Origin: Urophycis tenuis
Taxonomy: Eukaryota > Chordata > Actinopteri > Gadiformes > Phycidae
Assembly: GCA_036785325.1 (NCBI GenBank)
Contig: JAXIVH010000024.1
Coordinates: 6,246,264-6,310,263, forward strand
Direction of reading: 5' to 3'
Length of the DNA: 64,000 bases
The notes under the pieces are model-generated. The model had not been told where the DNA came from. It ran no database searches and saw nothing but the letters and a program-made list of their open reading frames with translations. Both the position numbers and the translations under genes were made by a program. Within the stretch, counting starts at the first letter, position 1. Every line of letters begins with the position of its first letter. Shown one piece after another: positions 42,813 through 54,500 of this stretch.

Positions 42813-45800
42813 CTTTCTTTCTGAACTATATGAAAGGTTGCCCCTTGGTGTGCTATGGGCATCCATCTTGGTGTGTGTGTGGCTGTGGCTTCTGGAGGTC
42901 CCAGATCCCCAGGACATCCCCCACTATGCACCCGCTGTGTGGCTGTTTGCCCTGGCAGCCCTGCAGGAGCTGCTGGCCGAGCCCCTCTGGGTCTTGGCTC
43001 AGGCGCACATGTTTGTCCGTCTGAAGGTGGTGGCAGAGAGCTTAGCGATGGTCGCCAAGTGCATTCTGACCGTTGCACTGGTGGTGCTGGCTCCAGAGTG
43101 GGGCCTCTACATCTTCTCTGCTGCTCAGGTACAGAAGCTGTCTTCTCCGTGCTGTCGCTTGATGTTCAGTACGGGAGTCTGCTTCGCTGGATTCACTGTG
43201 TGTTCATGTTATCCATGTGTTTCCAGCTGGTGTACACTGGCTTTCTGGTGCTCTGCTACCTCGTTTATTTTGTTCGCTTCTTGGGATCTGAAGAGGCAGA
43301 CAAGAAAGGTTTTCCCATACACACTGTGGGCGACCTGCTGCCCCACACAGCCAGGGGAGAGGTAGGGTTTATGTCTTCATTATACCAACAGCTGTGGTGC
43401 ACTACCAGGTTCAAACATATTTATTTAATAATAATAATAACAATAATAATAATAATAATAATAATAATGGAAAATCTGTCTGAATGCGAGGTGGGGCCAG
43501 ACCATCTGCCACAGCTTATCCAACCTGAGCTCACAGATTCGTCAAGTTCACAGGCTAGTCTGGAGTGCTTCAGTGAAAGGCATTGATCAGATTATTGCAC
43601 GGTATTGAACCATACTCAAGGTTTCACTTCTGTGTAATAACAAAGCTTTTATGACTACTTTTAATGACTTTTCATGAAAAGTCATGACTACTTTTCATGA
43701 CTACTTCAACAAAACAATGTCGTTCGTCATCCTCTACTTAATGTGTCACAGCGAAGGCAGCCATGTTGACACAACGACATGGTCATGGTTCCACAGTCAT
43801 GGTTCTACAGCCATGGTTCCGCAGTCATGGTTCCACCGTGCCTCTAACGGTCGGTCTCCCTCTCTGTGTGTGTCTGCAGCCGGCCATCGACTGGACGCTG
43901 GCCAGGCTGACCTGGAGCTTCTTCAAGCAGTCGTTCCTGAAGCAGATCCTGACGGAGGGGGAGCGGTACGTCATGACCTTCCTGAATGTCCTCAGCTTCG
44001 GGGAGCAGGGTGTCTATGACATCGTCAACAACCTGGGCTCCATGGTGGCGCGCTTCGTCTTCCTGCCCATAGAGGAAAGCTTCTACGTGTTCTTCGCCAA
44101 AGTGCTGGAGAGAGGCCGTGATGTGAAGAGTCAGAAGCAGGTGGAGTCCATTCCTTCACTCAACGCTTCACCTCAAGTTTTGTGTAGTAGATCTGCTATG
44201 ATCTTAGTATGATCTTAGAATAGAATAGAAATACTTTATTGATCCCAAGATGGGAAATTATGGAAAATTATTAAGTATTTCTTAGTAGATCTTCTATGAT
44301 GTTATGATCTCTTTATGACAAACCCGGATGGAGCTCCAGAGATTCACGTCACAAAAAGAACACAACTTGATTGGCCACTTGAACTGGTGGGCGGAGTCTG
44401 GGGAAGGATGTTACACCATCTTTTGATGACTACATTTAGTAACTGCTGAAATGGGAGGGATTACTATTTTGTAGATCATAAAGGACATATTACCACATGT
44501 AAAACAAAAATACATTTGTTCCATTGCTCCTTAAAGGTGTAGACATGCATGTATATACTGTATGTGTGTAGGGCTGTGGAGGACCCTGGTCTGTTCATGT
44601 GTAACTGAACAGTATATACTAGATAGATAGATAGAAATACTTTATTGATCCCAAGCTGGGAAATTGCAGTGTAGCAGCAGCATTACCCACAGTAACAATA
44701 CAAAGAATTAAAGAATAAAATGCAATATAAAAATGTATAAATAAAAATAAATTGTAGTGCAAAATAAAAAACATTAAAAAAATAAATAAAAATGAAAATA
44801 TATATAAGCTGCGGTGAACAAATTATGTACAAACATATAAGGTGCTTGGAGACTGTGTTGTTATGACCAGAGTTATTAGCTGTTGTTGTACAGTGTAATG
44901 GAATGTGGCAGGAAGGATTTCCTATATCTGTCCCTTCGACAGCGGAGCTGGAGCAGCCTGGGAGAGAAGGTGCTCCGCTGTCTGACCACTGTGTGATGGA
45001 GAGGGTGCTGATCATTGTCAATGATGGATAACAGTTTTTTCAGCGTTCTCCTCTCCACCACAGACTCAAAAGACTCCAGCCCGAGACCTAGTACAGAGCC
45101 AGCCTTCTCGATGATTTTATCAAGTCTGTTGGTGTTGCTGGCTCAGGTGCTGCTGCCCCAACACACAGCAGCAAAGAAAATGGTGCTAGCAACAACAGAC
45201 TGGTAGAAGATCTTGCTGCACACGTTGAAAGATCTCAGCTTCCTCAGGAAATAGAGTCTGCTCATCCCCTTCTTGTACACAGCCTCGGTGTTAGATTTCC
45301 AGTCCAGTCTGTTGCCGATCACCACCCCCAAGTATTTATAGTCCTCCACCTCCTCCACCACCTCCCCCCTGATCTGTAGTGGCTGTGAAGGCATCCTCTT
45401 TGTCCTCCCGAAGTCGATCACCATCTCTCTGGTCTTGTTGACGTTCAGCCTCAGGTGATTCTGTTCGGACCACTCCACAAAGTTGTCCACCAGTGTCCTG
45501 TACTCACCCTCCTCTCCACCTCTTATACACCCGACAACAGCTGAGTCATCAGAGAACTTCTGCAGGTGACATGACTCAGAGTTGTACTGAAAGTCAGTGG
45601 TGTACAAGGTGAAGAGGAAGGGAGCGAGCACAGTTCCCTGTGGAGCTCCTGTATCACTGACCACCACATCAGACAGTACACTGCCCAGACGGACAAACTG
45701 TGGCCTGCCTGTCAAGTAGTCAGTAATCCAGGAGATCATAGTGTCGTCAATACCCATCACCCACAGCTTCTCACCCATCAGCAGAGGCTGAATGGTGTTG

Positions 45801-47253
45801 AAAGCACTGGAGAAATAAAAGAATGTGATCCTCACAGTGCCTCCCCCACCATCTAGATACATATGGGCTTGTTGCAGCAGGTAGATGACAGCATCATTGA
45901 CTCCTAAGTAGGGCTGATAGGCAAATTGCAAGGGGTCCAGAAACGTCTTCAGCTGGGCTAAGACCAGTCTCTCCAGGACCTTCATCACATGCGATGTTAG
46001 GGCCACTGGTCTGTAGTCTGCTGGTTCGGACGGCCTGGACTTCTTGGGGACTGGGACCAAGCAGGAGGTCTTCCACAGCAACGGGACTTTCTCCTGACTC
46101 AGGCTCAGGTTGTACAGATGTCCCAGTACAGGAGACAGCTGGCTGGCACAGGTCTTCAGGATCCTGGGTGAGATGCCATCAGGGCCTGCAGCCTTCCGCT
46201 GATGCAGTCTTTCCATCTGCCTCTTTACCTGCCCTGTAGTCACCGTTGGGCGCGGGTTGGTGCAGATGTCATCAGTGGAGGAAGCGGGTGGGGGGGAAGG
46301 AGGAGGGGCAGGGGTTGTACAGGAGAATGCTGGGGGGAGGGTCTGTATGTGTGTAGGGCTGTGGAGGACCCTGCTCTGATCATGTGTTGATAGTAAGCGA
46401 AGAGTATATACTGTGTGTGTGTAGGGCTGTGGAGGACCCTGCTCTGATCATGTGTTGATAGTAAGTGAACAGTATATACTGTATGTGTGTAGGGCTGTGG
46501 AGGACCCTGCTCTGATCATGTGTTGATAGTAAGTGAACAGTATATACTGTATGTGTGTAGGGCTGTGGAGGACCCTGCTCTGATCATGTGTTGATAGTAA
46601 GTGAACAGTATATACTGTATGTGTGTAGGGCTGTGGAGGACCCTGCTCTGATCATGTGTTGATAGTAAGCGAAGAGTATATACTGTGTGTGTGTAGGGCT
46701 GTGGAGGACCCTGCTCTGATCATGTGTTGATAGTAAGTGAACAGTATATACTGTATGTGTGTAGGGCTGTGGAGGACCCTGCTCTGATCATGTGTTGATA
46801 GTAAGTGAACAGTATATACTGTATGTGTGTAGGGCTGTGGAGGACCCTGCTCTGATCATACTAACTGTCCACTTGCTTGTGTTCTTTATCCTGGGGACAC
46901 GCCGGCCACCAGGAGGACGTGTCCATTGCAGCGGAGGTGCTGGAGTGTCTGCTGAGGCTGGTGGTTGTGGTGGGCCTGGTCATCACAGTGTTTGGCTATG
47001 CGTACTCCCACCTGGCCCTGGACATCTACGGGGGCTCCCTGCTGAGCAGCGGGCCAGGTCAGTCCACGGCAGCGTGGGGGCGGGGCCACGGCTGCGCTGG
47101 GTGGGGTTCACATTGTGCTATACTACGTCTTGTGTTCCAGGGCCTGTCTTGCTGAGATGCTACAGCTGTTATGTCCTCATGCTGGCTGTGAACGGTGTCA
47201 CTGAATGCTTTGTGTTTGCTGCCATGAGCCAAGAGGAGGTGGACCAGTAAGAA

Positions 47254-47302
<49 letters not shown>

Positions 47303-48074
47303 CACACTCACACACGCGCTCATGACAAGCCAAAGCACCACCAAAGTAGAGGACTTTAGTGTGTGTGTGTTTGCCAGGTACAACGTGGTGATGCTGGCTC
47401 TGTCGGTGTCCTTCCTCCTGCTGTCCTACGGGTTGACCTGGTGGGCCGGCGCCGTGGGCTTCATCATGGCCAACTGTCTGAACATGGGGCTCCGCATCCT
47501 GCACAGCCTGCTCTACATCCACCGCTACTTCCGGGCCGGCCCCTGGAAGCCGCTGCGAGGCCTGCTGCCCTCCCCTGCCCTGCTGCTGGCCCTGGGCCTG
47601 AGCGCTGCAGTCACCGCACTGTCTGAGGTACTGTCACCACCCTGCATGAACCAGCACTCTGACCAGCATGTCTGTACAGCCACTAGGACAACGCTTTTTC
47701 CAATCATTTATCTACTTCCACAACTAACCAGTCCACTTTTACAAGCATGGCTCTGCTATCCACAATTCCTAAATCAACTCCTACAATAATGTATCTACAT
47801 TAACAAAATGCAAAGTGCGTCTTGCATTAAACAATAGTTAAACTACTGTTGGTGGTCTTTGTGCGTATCTGTGGTCCTGCTGAATGTGTGGGTGTGTCCT
47901 GTGGTTCAGGGCGTGCTGTGCTGTGAGCGTGGCTGGCCGCTGCGTCTGCTCCACGTGGCCGTGGGGGTTCTGTCCCTGCTGGGTGTGCTGCTCACTGCGC
48001 TAAGGGCCGAGACGCGGCTGGTCCACTTCGTGAGGACGCAGCTCTGGCCCCGGCAGAGGAAGAGGAGCGCGTGA
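42219..48074 (+). CDS. rft1: RFT1, multi-span ER membrane protein of N-glycan assembly, 10 exons
   Basis: Exons: 42219-42281, 42385-42470, 42549-42671, 42837-43128, 43227-43361, 43880-44140, 46913-47057, 47141-47246, 47378-47627, 47910-48074 (TGA). They join to 541 residues, the same length as human RFT1. Diagnostic stretches are VVGVVNVRL, SREAFRRACLSG, LEVPDP, FFKQSFLKQILTEGERYVMT, YDIVNNLGS and NGVTECF. Many hydrophobic segments fit the polytopic fold of the MOP/MATE-like superfamily. RFT1 is required for lipid-linked oligosaccharide assembly in the ER. It was proposed to flip Man5GlcNAc2-PP-dolichol, though the flippase role is disputed. Intron 6 (44141-46912) is expanded by a LINE and a minisatellite. 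All junctions are GT-AG. Confidence 0.98.
42763..42806 (+). repeat. (GT)n microsatellite before rft1 exon 4
   Basis: A GT tract ending about 30 bp upstream of the exon 4 acceptor (AG at 42835-42836). Confidence 0.9.
43427..43467 (+). repeat. (AAT)n microsatellite, rft1 intron 5
   Basis: About 13 AAT/AAC steps. Confidence 0.9.
44216..44262 (-). mobile_element. Severely 5'-truncated LINE copy (3' tail only)
   Basis: AGAATAGAATAGAAATAC, TTTATTGATCCCAAG and GGGAAATTATGG match the 3' tail of the LINE at 44621 in the same orientation. Only about 45 bp remain. Confidence 0.65.
44556..46858 (+). repeat. 68-bp minisatellite in rft1 intron 6, interrupted by a LINE
   Basis: One diverged unit lies at 44556-44620 and about 7.5 near-identical units at 46345-46858 (core GTGTGTAGGGCTGTGGAGG, then TATATACT). 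The LINE lies exactly between TATATACT and GTATGTGT of one unit. The last copy ends about 55 bp before the exon 7 acceptor. Confidence 0.93.
44621..46344 (-). mobile_element. 5'-truncated non-LTR retrotransposon (Rex/L2-like) with defective reverse transcriptase
   Basis: On the minus strand a frame from about 46343 to 44876 encodes the C-terminal part of a LINE polyprotein: RT motifs KAAGPDGISP, PADYRPVALTS, TGAPQGTVLAP and FSDDSA, then a C-terminal tail ending SFLPHSITLYN. An in-frame TGA lies at 45143-45145. The motif A aspartate is replaced by Tyr (codon at 45815-45817, FFYFSSAFN). The 3' end has the ATCAATAAAGTA tail and TCTA repeats. The endonuclease region is absent. The clade is tentative and the copy is inactive. 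Confidence 0.9.
47257..47313 (+). repeat. (CA)n microsatellite, rft1 intron 8
   Basis: A CA tract in a 131-bp intron, starting 10 bp after the exon 8 donor (GT at 47247). A short (GT)5 lies beside the acceptor of the same intron. Confidence 0.95.
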
Positions 48075-48504
48075 GCTGCACGGAGCCAGGAGGATGGACA
48101 CTGATGGAGCGCTGGTTGTCATGACCACACGAGTGGAAAGAACAGGATAGTCCTGCCCCGGTTCAGGGAGACTGTCCTGGGCTGTACGCCACCGTCTGAC
48201 CCCACTGGACATTGTCAGTACTGCAGTATGTCCAGTCCACTATGTTCCCAAAGGTTTTCATCTAGGTCTGTATAGGAATATTCTGTATGGAATACTAAGG
48301 GTTCAGTGAAGGCACATATTGGTTTGGTTAATCCATCCTGAACCACAAACCAGTCAACGGTTCGCTTCAGAGAAATTGATGGACATGAATGTAAAATGCT
48401 GCTTTAAAATGCCGCTATGATATGTAGCAAAAAATTAATTTTCAGTGTTTAAAAAATATGTAATTATTTCTGTGTTAATACTTCTCGTGCCTCTAAAGTA
48501 TCTA

Positions 48505-48510
48505 ATTAAA
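48505..48510 (+). terminator. rft1: Candidate rft1 polyadenylation signal (ATTAAA)
   Basis: An ATTAAA about 430 bp after the rft1 stop, just before the foldback element. Confidence 0.4.
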
Positions 48511-48551
48511 TGCCATTGAGTTATTTAATGGTTTTAACCAAATCTTTTCAT

Positions 48552-49102
48552 TACGACGGAGTATTAGGGCCACATTAAGATTTTTTTTAATTTAATTACG
48601 AGAATAAAGTCGCACATATTGAATTAATTACGAGAATAAAGTCGTACATATTACGAGAATAAAGTCGTTGCATCTGATAACCCTGCAGTCGACCACTTCC
48701 GGCCATTTCCCCCTCCACAAAAGCAACAATTTCCTCCAAGTCCGCCTGGTTCTTTCTGCAGAAAAGATGCATTTTCTTTTTAAAGTCCTGATACTTATAA
48801 CAATGTGATGCTGATGATACTTATAACAATGTGATGCTGATGATACTTATAACAATGTGATGCTGATGATACTTATAACAATGTGATGCTGATGTGCCAA
48901 AAGATTAAGTATCTCCTTGTTTGTGAAACCTATACTAAAATACAATTTTAGGAAATGCTCCACGGCCCTCATTTAACAACTCTCCTCTAAAACAACAGGT
49001 TAGAATATGTATGACTTTATTCTCGTAATTAATTCAATATGTACGACTTTATTCTCGTAATGAAATGAAATGTCTTAATGTGGCCCCGAATACTCGGTCG
49101 TA
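48552..49102. mobile_element. Foldback / MITE-like element with ~30-bp terminal inverted repeats
   Basis: The left end (TACGACGGAGTATT, then GGGCCACATTAAGA) is mirrored by the right end at 49073-49102 with few mismatches. Subterminal GAGAATAAAGTCG repeats (48599-48668) are mirrored by CGACTTTATTCTC (49010-49060). The core holds four copies of a 26-bp repeat (ATACTTATAACAATGTGATG, 48790-48893). No open frame and no clear target duplication were found. Confidence 0.65.
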
Positions 49103-49684
49103 TATTATCAAGTTTTGAATTGAATAAACATTTTTGATATATACTCTAGGAGCCAATGTACTTTGGACCTTTTAACTCGTGTAGTTCATATGCACATGTC
49201 CCCTCCCCCTCAACACGGCCCAATTCAGCCCCCTTCGGGAAGACTAATGACATTGTTATGAGGGAGTGGGCGCACCATTCCCCCGGCCTGCGGTCATACT
49301 TTCCTCTCCTTACTTGACAAACGCTTGTTAAAAGGTGTCTAAAATGTCTGAGCGTGGATCTTATGCCTCGACTGTCATCGGCATTCACCGAAAGGAAAGC
49401 CCAACAGTTGTGGTGGGGGAAAGTGTTTGAGGTATCAGGCTTGTTTCTGTAAACCTCAGTTGGGGAGATGGCATTCTGGGACCAGATCTGTCAGTGACCT
49501 CATCGTCACCTCATTATGCTGGGGAAAAGGGTCATGAGCAGAAGCAGAACCGGAGAGGAGGAGGAGGAGGAGTCTTACAAACAGAGTTATAGTGCACTTG
49601 AGGACCTCAGCTGTGCACACGGAGAACAGCGGAGCTCGGAGAAGAGAAGAATTCATCACAGGATATTATCAGCCACAACCCACC
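49103..49684 (+). promoter_or_regulatory. mustn1: Upstream region and 5' UTR of mustn1
   Basis: No other gene is seen here. The transcript start must lie in this interval or upstream. The sequence turns purine-rich (GAGGAGGAGG at 49555) shortly before the ATG. No TATA or muscle-type site is confidently identified. Confidence 0.35.
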
Positions 49685-50311
49685 ATGTCGCAAGTAAGCT
49701 AAACCTAACTCTAACCCAGTATGGAAACAAGATGTGTTGCTTGTGGAGGTCTTCTCAATTGTTTCTAAACTGGTTGAATTATCCGTGCCTCGGTTCTCTT
49801 CAGCAAGGCGAAGATGAGGACCAGGAGCAGCGTCCTGAGGTGAGAGATGAGGACCTGGTTGAGGCCAAGGACAAGCTGGGCACCCGAGGGCCCATGAAGA
49901 GCAAGACATTTGAAGTGATGGAGGAGTGTGGTGAGCTCAAGTAACAGTCCTATGGGTGCAGCAGGGTCCCTGGTATCTAGAACATCTAAGTTTACATTGG
50001 CTGAGATAAGTGGGTGTGGGGGTTTGCCTGCCCTGGCATTTGTTGCTTCTGAATTTCCGCTCCATATACAGAGATGTCAGTTAGGAGGTCTACATGGGGG
50101 TGGGATTCCTGCCAAGCTGCTGAGCCTTTGGGGGCTGATGTTTGTGTATTTCTACATACCACTGCTTTTTATGAGTGACGTCTACCAGCACATCCTGTGT
50201 GTCTTCTCCACAGAAAAGGTGGGAAAAGCTGCTCCCTCTGTGTTCAGCTCGGTGAGGTCAGGGGGCGAGACGGCGCTCAGCAAGCCCTCCGCTCGGCCAG
50301 TCAGGAAGTAG
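49685..50311 (+). CDS. mustn1: Musculoskeletal embryonic nuclear protein 1 (Mustang), 3 exons
   Basis: Exons: 49685-49693, 49804-49930, 50214-50311 (TAG), giving 77 residues (human 82). The first coding exon holds only ATG TCG CAA before GTAAGC. Exon 2 encodes RPEVRDEDLVEAKDKL, matching the vertebrate RPPVKEEDLKGA block, and MKSKTFEVMEEC, matching IKSKTYQVMREC. Exon 3 encodes KVGKAAPSVFSSVRSGGET, matching AGSAAPSVFSRTRTGTET. The protein is small, basic and disordered. In other vertebrates it is nuclear, expressed in muscle, tendon and cartilage, and linked to myogenic and chondrogenic differentiation. Its molecular activity is not known from sequence. It lies downstream of rft1 on the same strand and converges with ruvbl1. 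Confidence 0.93.
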
Positions 50312-51391
50312 CCGACCTTCTGAAGGAGAGCCTGGTGGGCCGTGACGGGCTCACCCTGCTGTTGTAACACCCTGAACAGGAGCTACTTTGTGTGGCTTTG
50401 CACCTTTTCTATATTTGTTTTCTCAATTGTTTAGACACTAGAGCTGGAGCTATGCTCACAATGGTGAAAACAATAACAATTAATACAAAGACCATTTCTG
50501 CACAATTTTCACAATCAAGCCTTGTTGGTTCACATGGAAAACACTGCCCTCCAAATGGCAAACACACGCCACTCCCGCTCAAACTCAATTGTCACAACGT
50601 TTTGGTTATCAGTCCGAGCAGAGCACACCTCAGGGGGTCTCTACTGCACTGGAAACGATGGAGCAACAGAGACATGAGCTCTTGCTGTGTTCAGCCCACT
50701 TGGAGCTGCGTCACTGAGGAGGCAAGAGACCACTTCAGTGGTCCTTTCTGCAGTAATGTAATGTGAGTTATGCAACACTCAAAGTGCTAACAGTTCACAC
50801 ACTCCACCAAATGTAGTTTACCCAGCACGACCACTATCAATGTACTGTATTGTATCATGGCAAGTCTTTGTGTTCACTGTCAAATTGCATCCAGTTTTGG
50901 GACCCCTGAAAAGAAAAGTTGAACTTCAAAATAAGAGTTGTGTTTTTCCACTTCAGTGTAATGTGGCCTCATGAGGTTCATGTCCCTCTCAATGCATTAT
51001 GGAGTCAGTGCTCACTGCCATCTTCTTATGAGGGCTGGGAATCATGTTGTTGGAAAACATTTCTGAGAACCTGGTTTTGATGCATGGAATGGATTTTACA
51101 AGAGATTTGTGTCGATTTGCAAGACGTTGACTGTTGCTTTGCCTCCGTAGAGTTTTAAGAAATTGAGCTACTTTCAGGAAATGCATTTAAACAACTTAGA
51201 AAAACTAGACAAACTAGATTTCCAAACTAAGGTTAAAAGGCGCACAAAGAAGCAATCCATAACCACTGTTCAACATCTGTAAGCGTTTCAATAAACACGT
51301 CAGGTGGAACCCCCTCCGTCTCACTTACTGTGGACATTTGGCAGCTGGCTGCGTGCAAATTAAAACCACAAACAATAGAAATAGAAAATAT
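50312..51391. other. Convergent 3' region between mustn1 and ruvbl1
   Basis: No further gene seen. It holds the mustn1 3' UTR, with a possible AATAAA at 51290-51295 on the plus strand. Minisatellites, which fill most gaps in this window, are absent here. Confidence 0.5.
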
Positions 51392-51397
51392 TTTAAT
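51392..51397 (-). terminator. ruvbl1: Candidate ruvbl1 polyadenylation signal (ATTAAA on minus strand)
   Basis: TTTAAT on the plus strand, about 175 bp after the ruvbl1 stop. Implies a short 3' UTR. Confidence 0.4.
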
Positions 51398-51570
51398 TAC
51401 AAAATGAATAAAGGGTATTTGCCTGAAACAGAACCTTCCTAAACAGTAACGTCCAGAGGAGCCTGAGCAGCAGGCCTCAGAGAGAGCGGACGAGGGAACA
51501 CTCTGTACACGGCTGCAGCAGAACACAACAGAACACAACGGGTTTGGACTCAGCGCACGGCGCCGGAGCG

Positions 51571-54500
51571 TCACTTCATGAACTTGTGGTGCTGGTCCTG
51601 GAGGATCTTGGCGGAGGACTTGGCATCATAGAAGAGCTCGTTGATCTCCTCCACCTGCTCCCGCTCCACCCCCTCCTTCCCCTGGACCCGGCCCAGCAGG
51701 CTGGCCGGGGTCAGCAGCTGCGCAGCGTACCTCAGGGTGGTCTTGGTGCCGATCTCCCCCAGGTGGGCCAGCGCCTCCTCGCTCACAGCGATGCCCTCCG
51801 TTTGCGCTCGGATCTTAATGATCTGCAGTCAGAGGGGCGGGGCCGTCAAAGGGCGGGGCTATCAGAGGGGCGGGGCTATCAGAGGGGCGGGGCTATCAGA
51901 GGGGCGGGGCCGTGGTAAGGAGACTCACCTGCTTCATCTCCTGAGGCGTGTACATCATGGTGCGGATGATCATCACTCGGTCCAGGAGGTCCAGTGGGAT
52001 GCCGTGGGGGGAGCTGATGTCATCGGTCCCTCTGTGGACGGACAGGTAACCGACTGTTACTGACTCACCAGTGAGCATCATGGATACTCATGTGATGGGA
52101 AAGAGATGAACAAAAGGATCGCAATTCTGCTAGGATTCTGAATCGAATCACAACTTTAATCTACAATTAGAAGAGAATTGGACCACCACAGTGACGTAGC
52201 GCAGGTGTAGATAATGACCACAGCAATGATGTAGCACAGGTCTATATAATGACAACAGCGCAGGTGTAGATAGTGACCACAACAGCGACGAAGCACAGGT
52301 GTAGATAATGACAACAGTGACGTAGTGCAGGTGTAGATCATGATCTGGTCGTAACCCTCCGAGCTCCTACCTGATGAGGCAGTTGCCCCTGTTGGAGGCG
52401 AACACCACGATGGGGGCGATGGTGCTCTCCAGCGCCCGGTGGAGGTAGGTGAAGCACTCGATGTCCAACATGTGCACCTCGTCCACGAACAGCACGCCGG
52501 GCACCAACTCGGCCACGCCCTGGTCGATGTAGCGGTTCACCACCTTGTTGATCTCCGCCCGCAGCTTGTCTGGGGACGAGCAGCCAGACGGTGAGGATGC
52601 TGTGGGGCGGGCGGAGCCCCAGTCCACATGCCCTCCACCTACCTGTGATCTCAGTCTTCTTGGGCTTCATCAGCTGTCCCATCATGGAGAGGATGTCCTG
52701 GCCGCCCTGAGGACGGACAGAAGCGGGTCAGTGAAACGGCTTCCTGGTTCCATTAGGATCATCAACACCAAACAAACATCCCATAGGAACGGCTGCACGT
52801 TGTGTGAACATTGAAAAGATGAATAACAACATACAACATCAACACGTGAAGATGTGAGAAGTAATGTTGATCTCCTGATCTCAGCTGGTCTACCTGGGGC
52901 CTCGCGTTGGCCACATCCAGGTCCTGCAGGGTGACATCTTGGATTATCTCCTTCTTCTTGTGGACATCCCCCTTGGGCAGCGGCACATACTCCTCCGCTT
53001 CCAGGTCAAACTCGGTGGCGAAGGTGTCACAGCGGCCTTGTCTCTGTGGAGACAAAGGAACAAATGAACCAGAGCCTGACGGACAGCAGGGATACGGGGG
53101 TCACTTTGTGCTGTGGACTCAAAACGGCCACAACACATGGGGAGAGAGGGGTGATGATGACCTCTACGGCCGGGGGGGGGGGGGGGGGGGGGGGCAGACG
53201 GGCGCGCTGAGACGCCTGTCAGCAGGAACAAATGTGGTGTCCCACTCTGCCCAGGGTTACAAGCGCTTGCAGCTCTGGCCCCCACTGCCCCCCCCCCCCC
53301 CCCTGGCCCCCACTGGCCCCCCCCCTGGCCCCCACTGGCCCCCCCCCTGGCCCACCTGGCCCCGCCCCCTGGCCCACCTGGCCTGATTAAAAGCTTCTGT
53401 CAACACGCTCCGTCAGCACCGGGGGCCATGGGCCCCTGGCTCTGAACAGACCCGGGGGAGAGGGGGAGATGGAGGGCTGAGGGGCGGGGCATGTGAAGAA
53501 GGGCAGGAATGAGAGTCAGTGCAGCTTACAGTAGAGATGAAAGAGTCAACACAGGGCTGTGGTGAAAGAAAGCAACCGAGAACCAGACCTTGAACATTTT
53601 TAAAGCATTTGGAAATATTTTGTGACGAGTGTGTTTCCAGTCATTACATTCAAAACGTGTTGGGTACCTTTACTGCTCCACTGTTGGCTTCAATGTAGAT
53701 GACATCTCCCACCTCCACGCGCTCCTTCTGCAGACTCTCATAAATACTGGGATCCAGCTGAGGAAGCAAACACAGCCGTGAGCCTTCATGAGGACGGAGG
53801 TGCGAGCTGCTGGTCACGTGACCCTCACCTTCAGCTGCCGGTCACGTGACCCTCACCTTCAGCTGCTTGGTGCCCTTGCCCGTCTTCAGGCCGATGACCA
53901 CGTGGCTGATGGTCTTCCCGTAGCCCCCCATGGGGTTCTCTGTCTCACAGGGGGTCAGCTCAGTCACCTCGCCTTCATAAACCTCCTTGGTCTCCTTGAT
54001 GCGCAGGCCTACAAGTGGCCACCGCACACCACAAACCACTGATTAGGACTCCAACTTGACCTGGACTCAGGATTCCTGCACAATAGACTTATCATATTGG
54101 AAGAATGGGATTTCCAAGTCTGCAAACACATGCCCAGTGCAACACGCGTGTCTCTGTATGTAACGTGAGCCTTGCTGCGTGCCTGCGTGTGCAGGTGGCT
54201 CATCTCACCTGCTGTGGAACAGAGGCGCACTTGTAGCCCGGTCATGGGTGCCCTTGACACTGTCGAGACAGTGATGAAGGACGTAGAATCTATGGCCCCG
54301 CCCCACTCTGCCTCCACTCCACCCCCATGCGGTGTGACTGTAGGTGGAGCGACTGTCCCTCCTCTACATCTCTCTAAGAACCATTTCCTCCTCTACATCA
54401 TCTTAAGAACCATTTCCCCCTCTCTGACAGCTTGCGTCAACGTTCAGACAAAGCCCCTTCCCTGAAAATCTGATACGGCCATCTTATGCTGTCAACACCG

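Noticed and set aside
45143..46243. A host gene on the minus strand in rft1 intron 6
   Set aside because: RT motifs, the ATCAATAAAGTA tail with TCTA repeats and a second truncated copy at 44216 identify it as a LINE fragment.
49516..49690. 142-codon protein starting at 49516
   Set aside because: It joins mustn1 5' UTR, intron 1 and exon 2. The MUSTN1-like protein starts at 49685 and needs splicing.
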